A stretch of 64,000 nt of DNA from Sipunculus nudus (GCA_026874595.1 CM049310.1:33729558-33793557), one strand, 5' to 3'. Counted from the stretch's first letter, positions 36,361 to 50,348 are shown. The notes: generated by a model from the sequence alone, not told the origin. Numbers and translations: made by a program.

Positions 36361-39300
36361 GTTATATATTTACGATAACATTTTAAAAGAATTTACCCTG
36401 ATCATTAAATATGAAACGCCCGTGATAATTAAATATGATCCGCCCCTGGAAATTCAGGGGTTTATTTAAGTGCTCATATGAAAATGTCCATAAGCACATT
36501 AATACAAACAACAGAATTGAGAATAGTGATTATACCTCACTCTAAAATAAAAGATTTATGTCATATTTAACAATAAATTTACTTCAGTTAACTACATGTC
36601 ATTGAATGGCAAATAGTCATCTTTTAATCACAAATGGTTACATAAATGGGATCACAAAGGTAATTTAACATTTCTCATTATGATGATACTTAAATGTTAC
36701 CCTTTCTATAAGGAATGTATGAGATGTAATGTAACTATGATGATGTTCCGTGTATGTGTCATATAAATTTGAGTACCCCAAATGTAACATAGGAACGGCC
36801 CTCGTTACACTGAGAAGATTAGGTAGAACTAATAAAAAATGAAAATGTATTATCAAAACTTCATCTTCACCAAATTCGGTACTTTTATCACAATCTGAAC
36901 AATTCTTCTGTATTTTGCCGTTAACCGCTGCACTAAAGGTTTGGCTAGTGGCGATGTGTTAGGTACTGTTAGGGGAATTAAAAGTGTACTAGGATGTATT
37001 TTGTTTTGCACTCAGATGTTTAGTGTATAAACGTGACTTGATCACAAGTACGTCACATTTATGGCATGACCGCGCCCTGTTTCCTCCAGAATAGTGATCA
37101 TCTATCTGCCCTTGCATTTGCAGTAACCAAGGCGTCACAGTTCTGGTATAAGTATCCTGTGTCCGATTGATTTTTCTTTACTTTCAGTCAACTCTTTTAC
37201 TTTTGATTTCGTTGATAACTTTTGATAACTCTGATATTATAAAACAGCCTGGCCTTCCTAATTTCAGACATGAACCACTTTTCCTCCTTCCGTGTTCATA
37301 TACAGGTTCACCAGTGTTAAGGTTTAAGCTACCACCAAATTCCGGTTAACTCCAGTAGATTGCAATCGATTTTAAAATACCCCTTGTGGTATCCTGAACT
37401 TATTGATTAGAATACACTAGCACAGCCCATTTTAACCCTAGTCGATGCAGATTAAACCTACAGTCATATGCTTTAAATACATATTATGAAAATATAATTC
37501 CAAACTATCTGAAATCAAAATTCTTACAATAACAGTTATACTGTTAAGTATATTGATATTTCGTAATATACACCCATGAATTAGAAATGATCAACCTAAT
37601 TTGAGAAAGCAAGTAGATGTGGAAGTAGCGGGATAACCTGATATGGCTACCCTGGTTCATTCTGTTTTCGGATATTCAGACACATATACACATTTACACT
37701 GATGGTGGAAGTTGACTGAACGTGCATACCTAAGATTAGACTCTTGAAAAATGATTATTGAGTGTCATTATTTGTGCTTTATGGCCAGGTTAAATATAAA
37801 TTAATGTCGCTTCGAATTAAATATTTTTCTTGGCTCGAGTGTTAATTTAGCAAAAACAGAATTAATTTCTGTTTCAACTGAGAGCGTTTGACCACTAATA
37901 TGGAGAGTGGTAGGAGTGACCTTTCACAGTCAATGCCTTTCTTATATATTACTTCAGTGTCTTGACTCGCAGACTGAAAAAAAAAATCTTCGTAATAGAC
38001 ATTCACAGAGTCGAGTCCATTTTACGTACCTGCCATATGCCACCCTTCCTCATCAACCCGGCTTATACCATAGGACATGGGGCAATTTCTCTTAACATTC
38101 ATTATATACTCTGTACATTATCGGATATTATATATTATATGTTTATGTCTTTATCTAAAGGTTTCGATTATGGCTAGCCTTCAACTCTTGTTAGGGATGG
38201 TTTGTTAGACATATGAACTTTAGGCCGTGAATGTATATATGAAGGCCTATGTGTGTATGAAAGTATGCCTAACACAAATCAGACGAGTCATTTATTGGCG
38301 CTGTAAGCTATGTTTTAAGTTGCGTTTTATTTAGAGCACAGGAATGGGATAAATCGGGCACGGAGACGTATGGCAAATTATCCCATATCCAGACCGCAGC
38401 CGCTAAAGATGCTTACTCTCTTTCAAAGCAGATTATGTCAAACTGAGACAAAAAAGCAATGTCTGTAAATGAAGAATTTCTGGTGACTTATATAGCTGGC
38501 AATATTTGTGATATAAGTAGTTGTATTTATTGGAACGCCTTAGACATAAACACAAAGACTTAGTCAATATACCTCCTTCATTCTGGGTGTAATTATTCAA
38601 GACCTCAGGATGAGGGTTAAATTCCTGCTGCTATGTCCATCACCTTCTGAAGCCTGCTCAGTAGTCATATCGGATTCAATAGAGAAGTGAGTTTTCAGAG
38701 TCGTTCCTTGCAGCCACAAATGTCGCATTGGAGTGCCAGGCTGAGCACAGTATGTGGTTAATGAAGGTTTATGGGTGTATGCCAGTTCAAGTTCATGTTA
38801 AATATGGCTCCTAAATTCCAACAGATCCAGCCAGCTGTATGAGTGATTCACCAGCCCCGGTGCTTTACAAACACGGCTTGGCCTTGTTGCGTCCAGAAGC
38901 TTTGACCAGACTGAGTCTTTGAAGTATTTGGCTGTAGATCATTAAATCTTGTGCATTACGGGGACATTTTGTGCGAGATTTCACGGGCCCTCAAAAAGAG
39001 TTCCATTGGTCAATTATTAGTTTAGGTGCACACTTTAGTTTTGTTCACTACTATTATATTTGTGAAGACAAATTTATTTTACTTAGTGTTTTCCTAAAGT
39101 GTTACAGTTTATTATTTGACCTTTTATGTCACGATGTGTTTTCTGTCAGATTTTGATGGATGTCATGTCAAGTTTAAACGGAGCGTACAAAATTACAGGT
39201 GTTAGGTAGACAAAGTTCTAAAATTTTATGGCAGGCTAATTCAATATTAATGGATTTATTTGCAGTCTCGGTAAAACTGATGTAATATGCTCCGAGCTGA

Positions 39301-40147
39301 TCTGTGACAATTTTGTGATACAGAGGATTACGTGTACTGCAGGCAATGTTCACAAATCGTTCAAATTTCTAACATTAATCTTTTCCGGATGAGTAGAGTA
39401 GTATTAAAGGTTTCTAATAATAACAGATCACGTATGCGTGACGAGCATAAATTTTGTTATGGGGATATTAAAATCAGATTCTGTAACACTAAAAAATCAG
39501 TGTTTTTTTTAAACAAATAATTATAATTTATTCTTAAAACAATCCTAACATTATTATTCACTAAATCAATACAATTACACAGTATAACAAAAGTACAACA
39601 GCAAATCAGTACAGTTACACAGTATAATAAATAAAGTGTACAGTAACTGGATACCACCACTGTCACAGCGACAACAAGTCCTTTAAAACGTTTAATCCAG
39701 ATGAACAGTTCACATAAATCTTCTCAGAGAATAATAGTCCTATTCAATCACAAAATCAATCTGTTGTAATCCAAAAGTGAGGTTCTGGTAGTGATCACAA
39801 AGTCAAACTGAAGACTATAAAAAGCCGTTACAAATTTTGAAGAAGATCTATAACTGCTGCAATTATCGGAAAGGTCCACAAACTGACTCACACTCTTCCG
39901 TGTACGCTAGAATATTTCTCTCTCCTCTCCTGGGCTCTAATCACAGCCCCTTATTTATAACTTTTCACGTCAAGCCGAGAACTTTCCATTTCACGAACAA
40001 TCCAAACAACAATACACACGCCCTATGCCTGAAAATTCCAGACTTAAACAAAGAACCCTGTGTTTCTACACTCCGCGAGAGTTTAGCAGGTGCGGTTATT
40101 TATAGCAGCGCACAGAGTTTGCGCTTGACACGAAACTGAATGCCTAC
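34461..40147 (+). repeat. Tandem triplication, unit 1
   Basis: A 5,687-bp unit that runs from inside the LINE (just after the endonuclease) to inside the LTR-like element. It contains LINE RT, the right TIR of the 4.7-kb insert, block B sequence and a truncated LTR-like element. Units 2 and 3 are near-identical. At 40146-40148 the LTR sequence ...GAATGCCT joins LINE sequence AAGAATGTG through a shared ACA. Confidence 0.9.
39402..40147 (+). mobile_element. LTR-like element, copy in unit 1 (3' truncated)
   Basis: Matches 13549 onward from TTCTAATAATAACAGATCAC, with the TATA-like CCCCTTATTTATAAC near 39948. The 5' terminal TGTTAC is not preserved. The last 35 bases, with the poly(A) signal and GTAACA, are cut off at the triplication junction. 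Confidence 0.7.
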
Positions 40148-42030
40148 AAAGAATGTGAATTTTGAAAAAAATGAAAAATATATAGCTTTGAATAAGTATA
40201 GATGTACAATATCAGATGGCGACTTACTTAATTATTAACAAACAAAACAGAGGTTTAACAAATTATGTAAAGAAAAGAAGGCAATCATCCAAGTCTCAGA
40301 GGTGCAAAAGGTGATAGGTGCAAAAGACACTGATTCCATGTGAAAAAAAACATGAGATTTTTAAATAAAAAGAAAATTGTTACAACAGTAGAACCGGTAC
40401 GTTGGTACAAACATTTTAAGGAATTTTTAATTCATCAACACATGAAATTAATCAAGAGTTTACGAATCATACTCTGGAATATTTAAAAAAATTGTATTAA
40501 AAATTGAATATTATACAGAGCTTGATGGACACATAACATCATGTGAAGTACAGAAAGCCATAAATCAAATGAAAAGAGGAAAGGCCCCAGGGCCTGGCGG
40601 GGTAACGGTAGATATATTGAAAGATACATATAGTCCTATATCGTCTCATATATTACAGTTATTTAAAAGTGTATTAGGAAATGGATTTTTCCTAAAATAA
40701 TTATAGGGGTATTTCATTACTAAATACCGTGGATAAACTATTTACAAAAATATTGGCAAACAGAATTCAAAATTATATTGATCAAGCTGGATTATTATGT
40801 GAAGCACAAGCTGGCTATAGGAAAGGTTATAACAGCTGACCATACATTTTCTCTAATGGGGTGTGTGCAGACATATTTAACAAAAAAAAGAAGGTTTTAT
40901 TACACTTTTATTGATTTTTCAACTGCTTTTGATAGAGTACAACATGATTTATTGTGGTATGTTTCAGTTAAATCTGGGATAAAAGGGAAACCCTTATAGA
41001 CACTTCAGTCAAATGAAATCATGTCTTCTTAGAGAGGAGACTATTTTGAATGTACTAACGGAACTGGACCAGGGTGCATGGCTAGTCCTCTTCTGTTTCC
41101 TTTATTCATAGATGGATTTTATGAACAATTTAATGAACAGATCGTATGGTATAAATATTGATGAATATTTGCCAAACTTGATGACATTAATGTACGCTGA
41201 TGATTTAGTATGCTTCAGCGATACAATAGGACGTCTCCAAGAACAAATAAACCAGTTGCAAGTTTTTTTCTGTCAATTATGGCTTAAAAGTCAATTTAGG
41301 CTGAAAGAGCAGTGACTCTCATAAAAAACTTTTATAGGAAATATAGTTGTTTATCAGTGAGCCAGCTATTTATTTGATTGTATGGTTACACCGGTATTAT
41401 TATATGGTTCAGAACTGTGGGGCTATGAAAGATGTGAAATAATGGAAAAGGTACAATATAAATTTTTCAAGTACATTCTAACAATTAGCTCTTCAGCTCC
41501 GAACGCAGCATCATTGGAAGAGTTTGGAAGGCATCCAATGTATGTCGGTCAGTTATTAAGATGTGTAAAATACTGGACAAAAGTAGTACATAATGGTAAT
41601 AATAGATATCCAAAGCGTATATATAACATGCTGTTTATTCTAGATATGAATGGAAAACAAACATGGGTTACTCATATAATAAACAAAATATGCAGCGCAG
41701 GTTTTGGGTATGTGTGGATGAATCAAGAAGTAGGAGACATTAGAATATTTTTGGCTAAAATAAATGAAAGAATTATTGATATGGCAGAACAAAACTGGTC
41801 TTTTGATGTAGAAGTAAATACTAAATTAAATTTATATGGTACTTTTAAATTCATGCTCTCAATTAATGGAGAAATATTTACTGTGTTTTACTAATACCAT
41901 GCATAAACAAGCGCTAGCCAGATTGAGATGTTCATGTCATGATTTGACGAATGAAAAGGGAAGGTATACGCAAATGGATAGAGTTTGTTTGTTTTCAAGA
42001 TTTGTTTGTAGAAATAAAACTTAAAAAACG
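40148..42030 (+). pseudogene. LINE retrotransposon, copy 2 (RT and C-terminus)
   Basis: Second copy of the LINE, starting at the point equivalent to 34461, so the endonuclease is absent because of the duplication breakpoint rather than 5' truncation during reverse transcription. RT motifs are the same as in copy 1, with IDFSTAFDRVQHDLLW intact at 40912 and MYADDLVCFSD at 41190. The C-terminal frame LLYGSELWGYER..FYEY is open for 170 codons from 41382. A 14-bp deletion near 41037 and the shared frameshifts mark it as inactive. Confidence 0.85.
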
Positions 42031-45000
42031 CTGTTTAGTTGTATATTTACGATAACATTTTAAAAGAATGTACCGAGATCATTAAATATGAAACGCCCGT
42101 GATAATTAAATATGATCCGCCCCTGGAAATTCAGGGGTTTATTTAAGTGCTCATATGAAAATGTCCATGAGCACATTAATACAAACAACAGATATTTTGC
42201 ACTAATAACAGTAAAACTAAGAACGACGAGATGTGAATTGAAAATAGTGATTATACCTTACTCAAAAATAAAAGATTTATGTCATATTTAACAATAAATT
42301 TACTTCAGTTAACTACATGTCATTGAATGGCAAATAGTCATCTTTTAATCACAAATGGTTACATAAATGGGATCACAAAGGTAATTTAACATTTCTCATT
42401 ATGATGATACTTAAATGTTACCCTTTCTATAAGGAATGTATGAGATGTAATGTAACTATGATGATGTTCCGTGTATGTGTCATATAAATTTGAGTACCCC
42501 AAATGTAACATAGGAACGGCCCCCGTTACACTGAGAAGATTAGGTAGAACTAATAAAAAATGAAAATGTATTATCAAAACTTCATCTTCACCAAATTCGG
42601 TACTTTTATCACAATCTGAACAATTCTTCTGTATTTTGCCGTTAACCGCTGCACTAAAGGTTTGGCTAGTGGCGATGTGTTAGGTACTGTTAGGGGAATT
42701 AAAAGTGTACTAGGATGTATTTTGTTTTGCACTCAGATGTTTAGTGTATAAACGTGACTTGATCACAAGTACGTCACATTTATGGCATGACCGCGCCCTG
42801 TTTCCTCCAGAATAGTGATCACCTATCTGCCCTTGCATTTACAGTAACCCAGAAGTCACAGTTCTGGTATAAGTATCCTGTGTCCGATTGATTTTGCTTT
42901 ACTTTCAGTCGACTCTTTTACTTTTGATTTCGTTGATAACTTTTGATAACTCTGATATTATAAAACAGCCTGGCCTTCCTAATTTCAGACATGAACCACT
43001 TTTCCTCCTTCCGTGTTCATATACAGGTTCACCAGTGTTAAGGTTTAAGCTACCACCAAATTCCAGTTACCTCCAGTAGATTGCAATCGATTTTAAAATA
43101 CCCGTTGTGGTATCCTGAACTTATTGATTAGAATACACTAGCACAGCCCATTTTAACCCTAGTCGATGCAGATTAAACCTACAGTCATATGCTTTAAACA
43201 CATATTATGAAAATATAATTCCAAACTATCTGATATAAAAATGCGTACAATATCAGTTATACTGTTAAGTATATTGATATTTCCTAATATACACCAATGA
43301 ATAAGAAATGATCAACCTAATTTGAGAAAGCAAGTAGATGTGGAAGTAGCGGAATAATCTGATATGGCTACCCTGGTTCATTCTGTTTTCGGATATTCAG
43401 ACACATATACACATTTACACTGATGGTGGCAGTTGAATGACCGTGCACACCTAATATTAGACTCTCGAAAAATGATTATTGCGTGTCATTATTTGTGCTT
43501 TATGGCCAGGTTAAATATAAATTAATGTCGCTTCGAATTAAATATTTTTCTTGGCTCGAGTGTTAATTTAGTAAAAACAGAATTAATTTCTGTTTCAACT
43601 GAGAGCGTTTGACCACTAATATGGAGAGTGGTAGGAGTGACCTTTCACAGTCAATGCCTTTCTTATATATTACTTCAGTGTCTTGACTCGCAGACTGAAA
43701 AAAAAAAATTTCGTAATAGACATTCACAGAGTCGAGTCCATGTTACGTACCTGCCATATGCCACCCTTCCTCATCAACCCGGCTTATACCATAGGACATG
43801 GGGCAATTTCTCTTAACATTCATTATATACTCTGTACATTATCGGATATTATATATTACATGTTTATGTCTTTATCTATAGGTTTCGATTATGGCTAGCC
43901 TTCAACTCTTGTTAGGGATGGTTTGTTAGACATATGAACTTTAGGCCGTGAATGTATATATGAAGGCCTATGTGTGTATGAAAGTATGCCTAACACAAAT
44001 CAGACGAGTCATTAATTGGCGCTGTAAGCTATGTTTTAAGTTGCCTTTTATTTAGAGCACAGGAATGGGATAAATCTGGCCCGGAGACGTATGGCAAATT
44101 ATCCCATATCCAGACCGCAGCCGCTAAAGAGGCTTACTCTCTTTCAAAGCAGATTATGTCAAACTGAGACAAAAAAGCAATGTCTGTAAATGAAGAATTT
44201 CTAGTGACTTATATAGCTGGCAATATTTGTGAGATAAGTAGTTGTATTTATTGGAACGCCTTAGACATAAACACAAAGACTTAGTCAATGTACCTCCTTC
44301 ATTCTGGGTGTAATTATTCAAGACCTCAGGATGAGGGTTAAATTCCTGCTGCTATGTCCATCACCTTCTGAAGCCTGCTCAGTAGTCATATCGGATTCCA
44401 TAGAGAAGTGAGTTTTCAGAGTCGTTCCTTGCAGCCACAAATGTCGCATTGGAGTGCCAGGCTGAGCACAGTATGTGGTTAATGAAGGTTTATGGGTGTC
44501 TGCCAGTTCCAGTTCATGTTAAATTTGGCTCCTAAATTCCAACAGATCCAGCCAGCTGTATGAGAGATTCACCAGCCCCGGTGCTTTACAAACACAGCTT
44601 GGCCTTGTTGCGTCCAGAAGCTTAGACCAGACTGAGTCTTTGAAGTATTTGGCTGTAGATCATTAAGACTTGTGCATTACGGGGACATTTTGTGCGAGAT
44701 TTCACCGGCCCTCAAAAAGAGTTCCATAGGTCAATTATTAATTTAGGTGCACACTTTAGTTTTGTTCACTACTATTATATGTGTGAAGACAAATTTATTT
44801 AACTGAGTGTTTTCCTAAAGTGTTACAGTTTATTATTTGACCTATTATGTCACGATGTGTTTTCTGTCAGATTTTGATGTTTGTCATGTCAAGTTTAAAC
44901 GGAGCGTACAAAATTACAGGTGTTAGGTAGACAAAGTTCTAAAATTTTATGGCAGGCTAATTCAATATTAATGGATTTATTGGCAGTCTCGGTAAAACTG

Positions 45001-45121
45001 ATGTAATATGCTCCGAGCTGATCTGTGACAATTTAGTGATAAAGAGGACTACGTGTACTGCAGGCAATGTTCACAAATCGTTCAAATTTCTAACATAAAT
45101 CTTTTCCGGATTAGTGGAGTA

Positions 45122-45870
45122 TTATTATAGGATTCTAATAACAACAGATCACGTATGCGTGACGAGCATAAATTTTGTTATGGGGATATTAAAATCAGAT
45201 TCTGTAACACTAAAAAAAATCAGTGTTTTTTGTTAACAAATAATTATAATTTATTCTTAAAACAATCCTAACATTATTATTCACTAAGTCAATACAATTA
45301 CACAGTATAACAAAAGTACAACAGCAAATCAGTACAGTTACACAGTATAATAAATAAAGTGTACAGTAACTGGATACCACCACTGTCACAGCGACAACAA
45401 GTCCTTTAAAACGTTTAATCCAGATGAACAGTTCACATAAATCTTCTCAGAGAATAATAGTCCTATTCAATCACAAAATCAATCTGTTGTAATCCAAAAG
45501 TGAGGTTCTGGTAGTGATCACAAAGTCAAACTGAAGACTATAAAAAGCCGTTACAAATTTTGAAGAAGATCTATAACTGCTGCAATTATCGGAAAGGTCC
45601 ACAAACTGACTCACACTCTTCCGTGTACGCTAGAATATTTCTCTCTCCTCTCCTGGGCTCTAATCACAGCCCCTTATTTATAACTTTTCACGTCAAGCCG
45701 AGAACTTTCCATTTCACGAACAATCCAAACAACAATACACACGCCCTATGCCTGAAAATTCCAGACTAAAACAAAGAACCCTGTGTTTCTACACTCCGCG
45801 AGAGTTTAGCAGGTGCGGTTATTTATAGCAGCGCACAGAGTTTGCGCTTGACACGAAACTGAATGCCTAC
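45122..45870 (+). mobile_element. LTR-like element, copy in unit 2 (3' truncated)
   Basis: Same truncated form as in unit 1 with the same ACA junction to LINE sequence at its end. Its first 15 bases differ most from the other copies (ATTATTATAGGATTCTAAT). Confidence 0.7.
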
Positions 45871-47765
45871 AAAGAATGTGAATTTTGAAAAAAATGAAAA
45901 ATATATAGCTTTGAATAAGTATAGATGTACAATATCAGATGGCGACTTACTTAATTATTAACAAACAAAACAGAGGTTTAACAAATTATGTAAAGAAAAG
46001 AAGGCAATCATCCAAGTCTCAGAGGTGCAAAAGGTGATAGGTGCAAAAGACACTGATTCCATGTGAAAAAAAACATGAGATTTTTTAATAAAAAGAAAAT
46101 TGTTACAACAGTAGAACCGGTACGTTGATACAAACATTTTAAGGAATTTTTAATTCATCAACACATGAAATTAATCAAGAGTTTACGAATCATACTCTGG
46201 AATATTTAAAAAAAATTGTATTAGAAATTGAATATTATACAGAGCTTGATGGACACATAACACCATGTGAAGTACAGAAAGCCATAAATCAAATGAAAAG
46301 AGGAAAGGCCCCAGGGCCTGGCGGGGTAACGGTAGATATATTGAAAGATACATATAGTCCTATATCGTCTCATATATTACAGTTATTTAAAAGTGTATTA
46401 GGAAATGGATTTTTCCTAAAATAATTATAGGGGTATTTCATTACTAAATACCGTGGATAAACTATTTACAAAAATATTGGCAAACAGAATTCAAAATTAT
46501 ATTGATCAAGCTGGATTATTATGTGAAGCACAAGCTGGCTATAGGAAAGGTTATAACAGCTGACCATACATTTTCTCTAATGGGGTGTGTGGAGACATAT
46601 TTAACAAAAAAAGAGAAGGTTTTATTACACTTTTATTGATTTTTCAACTGCTTTGATAGAGTACAACATGATTTATTGTGGTATGTTTCAGTTAAATCTG
46701 GGATAAAAGGGAAACCCTTATAGACACTTCAGTCAAATGAAATCATGTCTTCTTAGAGAGGAAGGATTAACAGACTATTTTGAATGTACTAACGGAACTG
46801 GACCAGGGTGCATGGCTAGTCCCCTTCTGTTCCCTTTATTCATAGATTGATTTTATGAACAATTTAATGAACAGATCGTATGGTATAAATATTGATGAAT
46901 ATTTGCCAAACTTGATGACATTAATGTACGCTGATGATTTAGTATGCTTCAGCGATACAATAGGACGTCTCCAAGAACAAATAAACCAGTTGCAAGTTTT
47001 TTTCTATCAATTATGGCTTAAAAGTCAATTTAGGCTGAAAGAGCAGTGACTCTCATAAAAAAACTTTGATAGGAAATATAGTTGTTTATCAGTGAGCCAG
47101 CTATTTATTTGATTGTATGGTTACACCGGTATTATTATATGGTTCAGAACTGTGGGGCTATGAAAGATGTGAAATAATGGAAAAGGTACAATATAAATTT
47201 TTCAAGTACATTCTAACAATTAGCTCTTCAGCTCCGAACGCAGCATCATTGGAAGAGTTTGGAAGGCATCCAATGTATGTCGGTCAGTTATTAAGATGTG
47301 TAAAATACTGGACAAAAGTAGTACATAATGGTAATAATAGATATCCAAAGCGTATATATAACATGCTGTTTATTCTAGATATGAATGGAAAACAAACATG
47401 GGTTACTCATATAATAAACAAAATATGCAGCGCAGGTTTTGGGTATGTGTGGATGAATCAAGAAGTAGGAGACATTAGAATATTTTTGGCTAAAATAAAT
47501 GAAAGAATTATTGATGTGGCAGAACAAAACTGGTCTTGTGATGTAGAAGTAAATACTAAATTAAATTTATATGGTACTTTTAAATTCATGCTCTTAATTA
47601 ATGGAGAAATATTTACTGTGTTTTACAAATACTATGCATAAACAAGCGCTAGCCAGATTGAGATGTTCATGTCATGATTTGACGAATGAAAAGGGAAGGT
47701 ATACGCAAATGGATAGAGTTTGTTTGTTTTCAAGATTTGTTTGTAGAAATAAAACTTTAAAAACG
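45871..47765 (+). pseudogene. LINE retrotransposon, copy 3 (RT and C-terminus)
   Basis: Third LINE copy with the same left breakpoint as copy 2. It carries its own 1-bp deletion at the TAFDRVQ motif (near 46653) and a stop just before MNNLMNRSYG at 46855. MYADDLVCFSD is intact near 46923. The C-terminal frame is open for 174 codons from 47117 and is followed in another frame by RLRCSCHDLTNEKGRY. Inactive. Confidence 0.85.
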
Positions 47766-50141
47766 CTGTTTAGTTATATATTTACGATAACATTTTAAAA
47801 AAATGTACCCTGATCATTAAATATGATCCGCCCCTGGAAATTCAGGGGTTTATTTAAGTGCTCATATGAAAATGTCCATAAGCACATTAATACAAACAAC
47901 AGAATTGAGAATAGTGATAATACCTCACTCTAAAATAAAAGATTTATGTCATATTTAACAATAAATTTACTTCAGTTAACTACATGTCATTGAATGGCAA
48001 ATAGTCATCTTTTAATCACAAATGGTTACATAAATGGGATCACAAAGGTAATTTAACATTTCTCATTATGATGATACTTAAATAGAACCAAATGTTCCAA
48101 AATAGAACCAAATATTCCAAAATGTTACCCTTTCTATCAGGAGTGTATGAGATGTAATGTAACTATGATGATGTTCCGTGTATGTTTCATATAAATTTGA
48201 GTACCCCAAATGTAACATAGGATCGGCCCCCGTTACACTGAGAAGATTAGGTAGAACTAATAAAAAATGAAAATGTATTATCAAAACTTCATCTTCACCA
48301 AATTAGGTACTTTTATCACAATCTGAACAATTCTTCTGTATTTTGCCGTTAACCGCTGCACTAAAGGTTTGGCTAGTGGCGATGTGTTAGGTACTGTTAG
48401 GGGAATTAAAAGTGTACTAGGATGTATTTTGTTTTGCACTCAGATGTTTACTATATAAACGTGACTTGATCACAAGTACGTCACATTTATGGCATGACCG
48501 CGCCCTGTTTCCTCCAGAATAGTGATCACCTATCTGCCCTTGCATTTGCAGTAACCAAGGCGTCACAGTTCTGGTATAAGTATCCTGTGTCCGATTGATT
48601 TTGCTTTACTTTCAGTCAGCTCTTTTACTTTTGATTTCGTTGATAACTTTTGATAACTCAGATATTATAAAACAGCCTGGCCTTCCTAATTTCAGACATG
48701 AACCACTTTTCCTCCTTCCATGTTCATATACAGGTTCACCAGTGTTAAGGTTAAGGCTACCACCAAATTCCGGTTACCTCCAGTACATTGCAATCGATTT
48801 TAAAATACCCCTTGTGGTATCCTGAACTTATTGATTAGAATACACTAGCACAGCCCATTTTAACCCTAGTCGATGCAGATTAAACCTACAGTCATATGCT
48901 TTAAATACATATTATGAAAATATAATTCCAAACTATCTGAAATCAAAATTCTTACAATAACAGTTATACTGTTAAGTATATTGATATTTCCTAATATACA
49001 CCCATGAATTAGAAATGATCAACCTAATTTGAGAAAGCAAGTAGATGTGGATGTAGCGGGATAATCTGATATGGCTACCCTGGTTCATTCTGTTTTCGGA
49101 TATTCAGACACATATACACATTTACACTGATGGTGGAAGTTGACTGAACGTGCATACCTAAGATTAGACTCTTGAAAAATGATTATTGAGTGTCATTATT
49201 TGTGCTTTATGGCCAGGTTAAATATAAATTAATGTCGCTTCGAATTAAATATTTTTCTTGGCTCGAGTGTTAATTTAGCAAAAACAGAATTAATTTCTGT
49301 TTCAACTGAGAGCGTTTGACCACTAATATGGAGAGTGGTAGGAGTGACCTTTCACAGTCAATGCCTTTCTTATATATAACTTCAATGTCTTGACTCGCAG
49401 ACTGAAAAAAAAAAATCTTCGTAATAGACATTCACAGAGTCGAGTCCATTTTACGTACCTGCTATATGCCACCCTTCCTCATCAACCCGGCTTATACCAT
49501 AGGACATGGGGCAATTTCTCTTAACATTCATTATATACTCTGTACATTATCGAATATTATATATTATATGTTTATGTCTTTATCTAAAGGTTTCGATTAT
49601 GGCTTGCCTTCAACTCTTGTTAGGGATGGTTTGTTAGACATATGAACTTTAGGCCGTGAATGTATATATGAAGGCCTATGTGTGTATGAAAGTATGCCTA
49701 ACACAAATCAGACGAGTCATTTATTGGCGCTGTAAGCTATGTTTTAAGTTGCCTTTTTTTTTAGAGCACAGGAATGGGATAAATCGGGCACGGAGACGTA
49801 TGGCAAATTATCCCATATCCAGACCGCAGCCGCTAAAGAGGCTTACTCTCTTTCAAAGCAGATTATGTCAAACTGAGACAAAAAAGCAATGTCTGTAAAT
49901 GAAGAATTTCTGGTGACTTATATAGCTGGCAATATTTGTGAGATAAGTAGTTGTATTTATTGGAACGCCTTAGACATAAACACAAAGACTTAGTCAATGT
50001 ACCTCCTTCATTCTGGGTGTAATTATTCAAGACCTCAGGATGAGGGTTAAATTCCTGCTGCTATGTCCATCACCTTCTGAAGCCTGCTCAGTAGTCATAT
50101 CGGATTCCATAGAGAAGTGAGTTTTCAGAGTCGTTCCTTGC

Positions 50142-50348
50142 CAGGGGCGGATCCAGGATTTAGGAAAAGGGGGGGTCCTACCCAGGAGGACTAATGAAAT
50201 TCCTGAAAAAAAGGTCATCAGGTTTGGAAAAGGGGGGGTCCAGCCCGCAAAATTACGTCCAAAACCCCTTAAAAAAGGTTGTTTCGGGTGAAAAAAGGGG
50301 GGGGGGGGTCCGGACCCCCTGGACCCCCCCCCCCTGGATCCGCTTCTG
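50142..50348 (+). mobile_element. 207-bp MITE, CAGGGGCGGATCCAGG ends
   Basis: The left end CAGGGGCGGATCCAGG is mirrored by CCTGGATCCGCTTCTG at the right. CTTGC flanks both sides (50137-50141 and 50349-50353). Units 1 and 2 have the uninterrupted site TTCCTTGCAGCCAC, so the boundaries and the 5-bp duplication are directly shown. The interior is G-rich with runs of seven to ten G or C. It inserted after the triplication. Confidence 0.85.

Larger units (their letters stand above)
32225..36935 (+). mobile_element. TIR-bounded 4.7-kb insert with TA target
   Basis: The left end reads TAGTGCGGTGGCTAAAGG followed by AATTGTTCAAATTGTGATAA. The right end is the inverse: TTATCACAATCTGAACAATT, then CCGTTAACCGCTGCACTA. 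Similarity between the inverted ends runs for about 60 bp. Block A at about 23846 has the empty site, with TA followed by AAGGTTTGGCTAGTG exactly as on the right flank. TA duplication fits the Tc1/mariner superfamily, but no transposase was seen. The interior holds a 145-bp tandem repeat and a LINE. In the triplicated units only the right end is repeated (to 42657 and 48366). Confidence 0.55.
40148..45870 (+). repeat. Tandem triplication, unit 2
   Basis: A 5,723-bp unit. It has 44 bp near 42192-42235 (ATTTTGCACTAATAACAG...) that are absent from units 1 and 3, and it differs from both in many substitutions in its right half. The left half resembles unit 3 more than unit 1. Confidence 0.9.

Noticed and set aside
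37167-37349. Signal-like frame repeated in three units (ILLYFQSTLLLLISL)
   Set aside because: Similarity among the copies reflects the recent triplication; block A lacks the segment and C-termini differ by stop gain and loss.
41382-41894. 170-codon frame as an independent gene
   Set aside because: It is the C-terminal part of the LINE ORF2, separated by a frameshift from the RT domain.
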